A stretch of 17,506 bases of DNA from Coemansia sp. RSA 1804 (Eukaryota > Kickxellomycota > Kickxellomycetes > Kickxellales > Kickxellaceae): contig JANBTH010000432.1 of the NCBI GenBank assembly GCA_027578815.1, positions 1-17,506 of the forward strand. Reading direction: 5' to 3'. Below, piece by piece: positions 15,829 through 17,506 of the stretch (within the stretch, counting starts at the first letter, position 1; the number at the start of each line of letters is the position of its first letter). Below the pieces are notes generated by a model. That model saw only the letters and a list, made by a program, of their open reading frames with translations. It did not search any database and was not told where the DNA came from. Both the position numbers and the translations under genes were made by a program.

Positions 15829-16929
15829 TTACGATGCTGCCGCCTTCCTCTTACTCCTCCAGCGAACAACGAGCCATGCAGCCAGGCCCACCAGCACGAC
15901 AAAGGCAACGCACCCAATGACGATGCCGGCAACAATACCGCCGCGGGCAGACTTCCTGGTGCTGGAGATGGTCATGGTCCTCAGAACGGTCGAGTTGGAT
16001 CCCAGCGTCAGGTTGAAGAAGGTGATCTCGTCGTCGACATAGCTGCGTGCATTGCCAGACACCACGCGCCCATTCTTGATGTCCAGGAACACGGGAGTGC
16101 AGTCGGCAGCCGACACATTAGTGAAGGCGGAGCTCGTTGCGTTGCCGCAGGGCCCGAGCCGCACGGTCCCGTTATTGAAGTCAACGTAGGTGACGTTGAC
16201 GCCGCTGCCAAACAGATCCATGTTGTCGAACACCGGGATGCTGGTCGCGTTGGCCACGGTGACGTTGCGGAACTCGCTCGTGTAGGTGTAGATGCCGTGG
16301 TGATACGAGTCGCCCACATACGAGGCGCCCACGTATCCGCCCGCCCCGTACGCCCACCACGGATACGGGAAGATCGGGTAGAACCCGTAGCCCCACGCGC
16401 CCGGATACGTGGTCCTGTACGGCGACGCGTAGTACGCCGACGGCGGGTTCTTCGACCCAATCGTGTACGTCGGGACCGTCTGTCCGCGGTTGATGGTCCC
16501 GTAGTTGGCCTGTGCACTGTATGCCGGCGGCGGCGAGTACGGATGCGAGGCGTCGCCATTCCCAACGCCTCTGCCACCGGCGTTGTACCCGCTGCGTGCG
16601 GGGAACAGCGATGCGTAGCTCGGCGGCCGGTCTCCGTACGACCCCGACCCCTTGCCATTACTGCCGCCGCCGCCCTTGCTTCCGGAGCTGGTTGACGGTG
16701 CCTTGCTGCTGCTGCTGCTGCCGCTGCCACCGCTACTGGGTTTGCCGCCTCCGCTACTGGGTTTGCCGCCTCCGCTACTGCCGTGGCCTCCTCCACCGCC
16801 GCCGCCATGGCCGCCGCCTCCGCCGCCCTTGCGCTCGGAAAGCTGGGGCTCCTCAGCGCCGGCTGCGACGGCCACGCACAGCAGCAGCGCAGCTATCGCC
16901 AGCATAAGAGAGACACGGGGAATACGCAT
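15829..16929 (-). CDS. Secreted Gly/Ser-rich N-glycosylated single-pass membrane protein (366 aa)
   Basis: I do not recognise a named family. The order is: a signal peptide (MRIPRVSLMLAIAALLLC..., cleavage near residue 24-25); a Gly/Ser low-complexity segment (about 35-95) with GGGKPSS repeats and polyserine; a Tyr/Pro/Gly-rich linker (about 96-215); a compact ectodomain (about 216-325) with two Cys that may pair and eight N-glycosylation sequons (NVT, NAT, NVT, NGT, NAT, NVS, NLT, NST); one transmembrane helix (about 331-355); and a short basic tail WRSKRKAAAS. This is a type I topology with a flexible stalk. It recalls fungal wall-stress sensors (Wsc/Mid2) in architecture, but lacks a WSC Cys pattern. 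A role at the plasma membrane-cell wall interface is inferred. Plus-strand frames over it (15817-16695, 16652-16990) are shadows of GC-rich low-complexity DNA. Confidence 0.85.
   Translation of the reverse strand: MRIPRVSLMLAIAALLLCVAVAAGAEEPQLSERKGGGGGGHGGGGGGGHGSSGGGKPSSGGGKPSSGGSGSSSSSKAPSTSSGSKGGGGSNGKGSGSYGDRPPSYASLFPARSGYNAGGRGVGNGDASHPYSPPPAYSAQANYGTINRGQTVPTYTIGSKNPPSAYYASPYRTTYPGAWGYGFYPIFPYPWWAYGAGGYVGASYVGDSYHHGIYTYTSEFRNVTVANATSIPVFDNMDLFGSGVNVTYVDFNNGTVRLGPCGNATSSAFTNVSAADCTPVFLDIKNGRVVSGNARSYVDDEITFFNLTLGSNSTVLRTMTISSTRKSARGGIVAGIVIGCVAFVVLVGLAAWLVVRWRSKRKAAAS
16731..16780 (-). repeat. Tandem 21-bp repeat inside the glycoprotein gene
   Basis: Two exact 21-base units (16731-16751 and 16752-16772) and an 8-base start of a third (16773-16780) encode the repeated KPSSGGG peptide. 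A neighbouring trinucleotide run of about five CTG/CAG units (16704-16720) encodes polyserine. Such repeats are prone to length change by slippage. Confidence 0.85.
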
Positions 16930-17506
16930 GCTCGAGTGGTCAGTGCTATTGAGTGTTCCTGGCAGATGCAGTAGAAAAAAGGGGGAGTAGAATTGAGGTA
17001 TGCAAAAAGAGATGGAGAAGAAAGCAAGTACTGGAAAGAAGGAGAATCCAAAGAAGGTTTTTCATCCAGCTTTTATTTTTCTCGAAAACCCACCAGACAA
17101 CATTATTCCTATTTATACTGGGATGTCTGGTATATCATCCAAAACTGTCCTTTACAGAAAAAAGCACGGAAAAGGAAGGGAGAAGTCTTTGCAGAAGCAA
17201 CGCCCATTGGCAAATGCCTGTTTTTTGCTTCTTCATAACGGGAATAAGAAAAGAACAAGTGAAATCACACACATACCCATCCGAAAAATTAAAAGAGGTT
17301 GTCATTATCTGGAAAACAGAAGCGCGCTTAAACTTGCATTTTTCATTGTTTCTTCTTTTTTCCTGGTCCAATCGGTGGAAGCAAAGAAACGTCGATCGTT
17401 TTTGCGCTTGCTGCGCATGGGGGGGGGGAATGGAAGAAAACAAGGACTTTAAAAACTTTTGTTTTTTTTTTGAAAGAGAGAGAACCCCCCCCAAAAAGTA
17501 CTACAG
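16930..17506. other. Upstream region of the glycoprotein gene, no further gene seen
   Basis: Frames on both strands (17000-17452 plus; 17135-17494 minus) overlap each other, are Lys/Phe- or Ser-rich, and show no domain. I treat them as chance. A CCAAT pentamer (17368-17372), a G10 run (17419-17428) and a C run near the end are the only marked strings. The region probably holds the promoter of the minus-strand glycoprotein gene. Confidence 0.45.

Noticed and set aside
17000..17494. Overlapping frames of 119 and 150 codons on opposite strands at the window end
   Set aside because: Both are Lys/Phe/Ser-rich without motifs and lie in homopolymer-rich intergenic DNA upstream of the glycoprotein gene.

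Overview
The window looks like nuclear DNA of a filamentous or early-diverging (non-Dikarya) fungus. The protein genes carry short GT-AG introns with TACTAAC-like branch points, and the gene set is fungal: a DASH-complex Hsk3, a Gvp36-type BAR protein, a B-type cyclin, a Gpp/Dog-type HAD phosphatase and a ZW10/Dsl1-type tether. A Kickxellomycotina-like source is my guess; the sequence alone does not prove it.

Layout. (1) Positions 1-83, minus: the 5' end of a WD40-repeat gene, probably the THO-complex subunit Tho3/THOC3. (2) About 84-5000: a strikingly AT-rich island with no long gene. It holds three short genes (876-1043 plus, 1577-1759 minus, 4276-4464 minus) for 55-62-residue Pro/Gln/Asn-rich proteins. 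The three share a TATA box, a leader motif at fixed spacing, parts of the 5' leader and a 3' element, while their proteins have diverged widely. This is the most novel signal in the window. (3) 5102-7889, plus: ZW10 in two exons, convergent with (4) 8034-9066, minus: a Gvp36-like BAR protein in two exons. (5) 9735-9941, plus: DASH subunit Hsk3, divergent from the BAR gene, with a possible frameshift near its 3' end. (6) 11572-13895, plus: a mitotic B-type cyclin in two exons, with a long upstream region and a 335-nt intron that both carry forkhead-type GTAAACA sites. (7) 14931-15590, plus: a HAD phosphatase, convergent with (8) 15829-16929, minus: a secreted, N-glycosylated single-pass membrane protein with Gly/Ser repeats. 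The last 577 bases hold nothing I can support.

The genes are mostly independent units, not an operon. Three of them (ZW10, Hsk3, cyclin B) act in mitosis, but the clustering may be chance. The GC-rich conserved genes contrast sharply with the AT-rich island, which may be a fast-evolving accessory segment.
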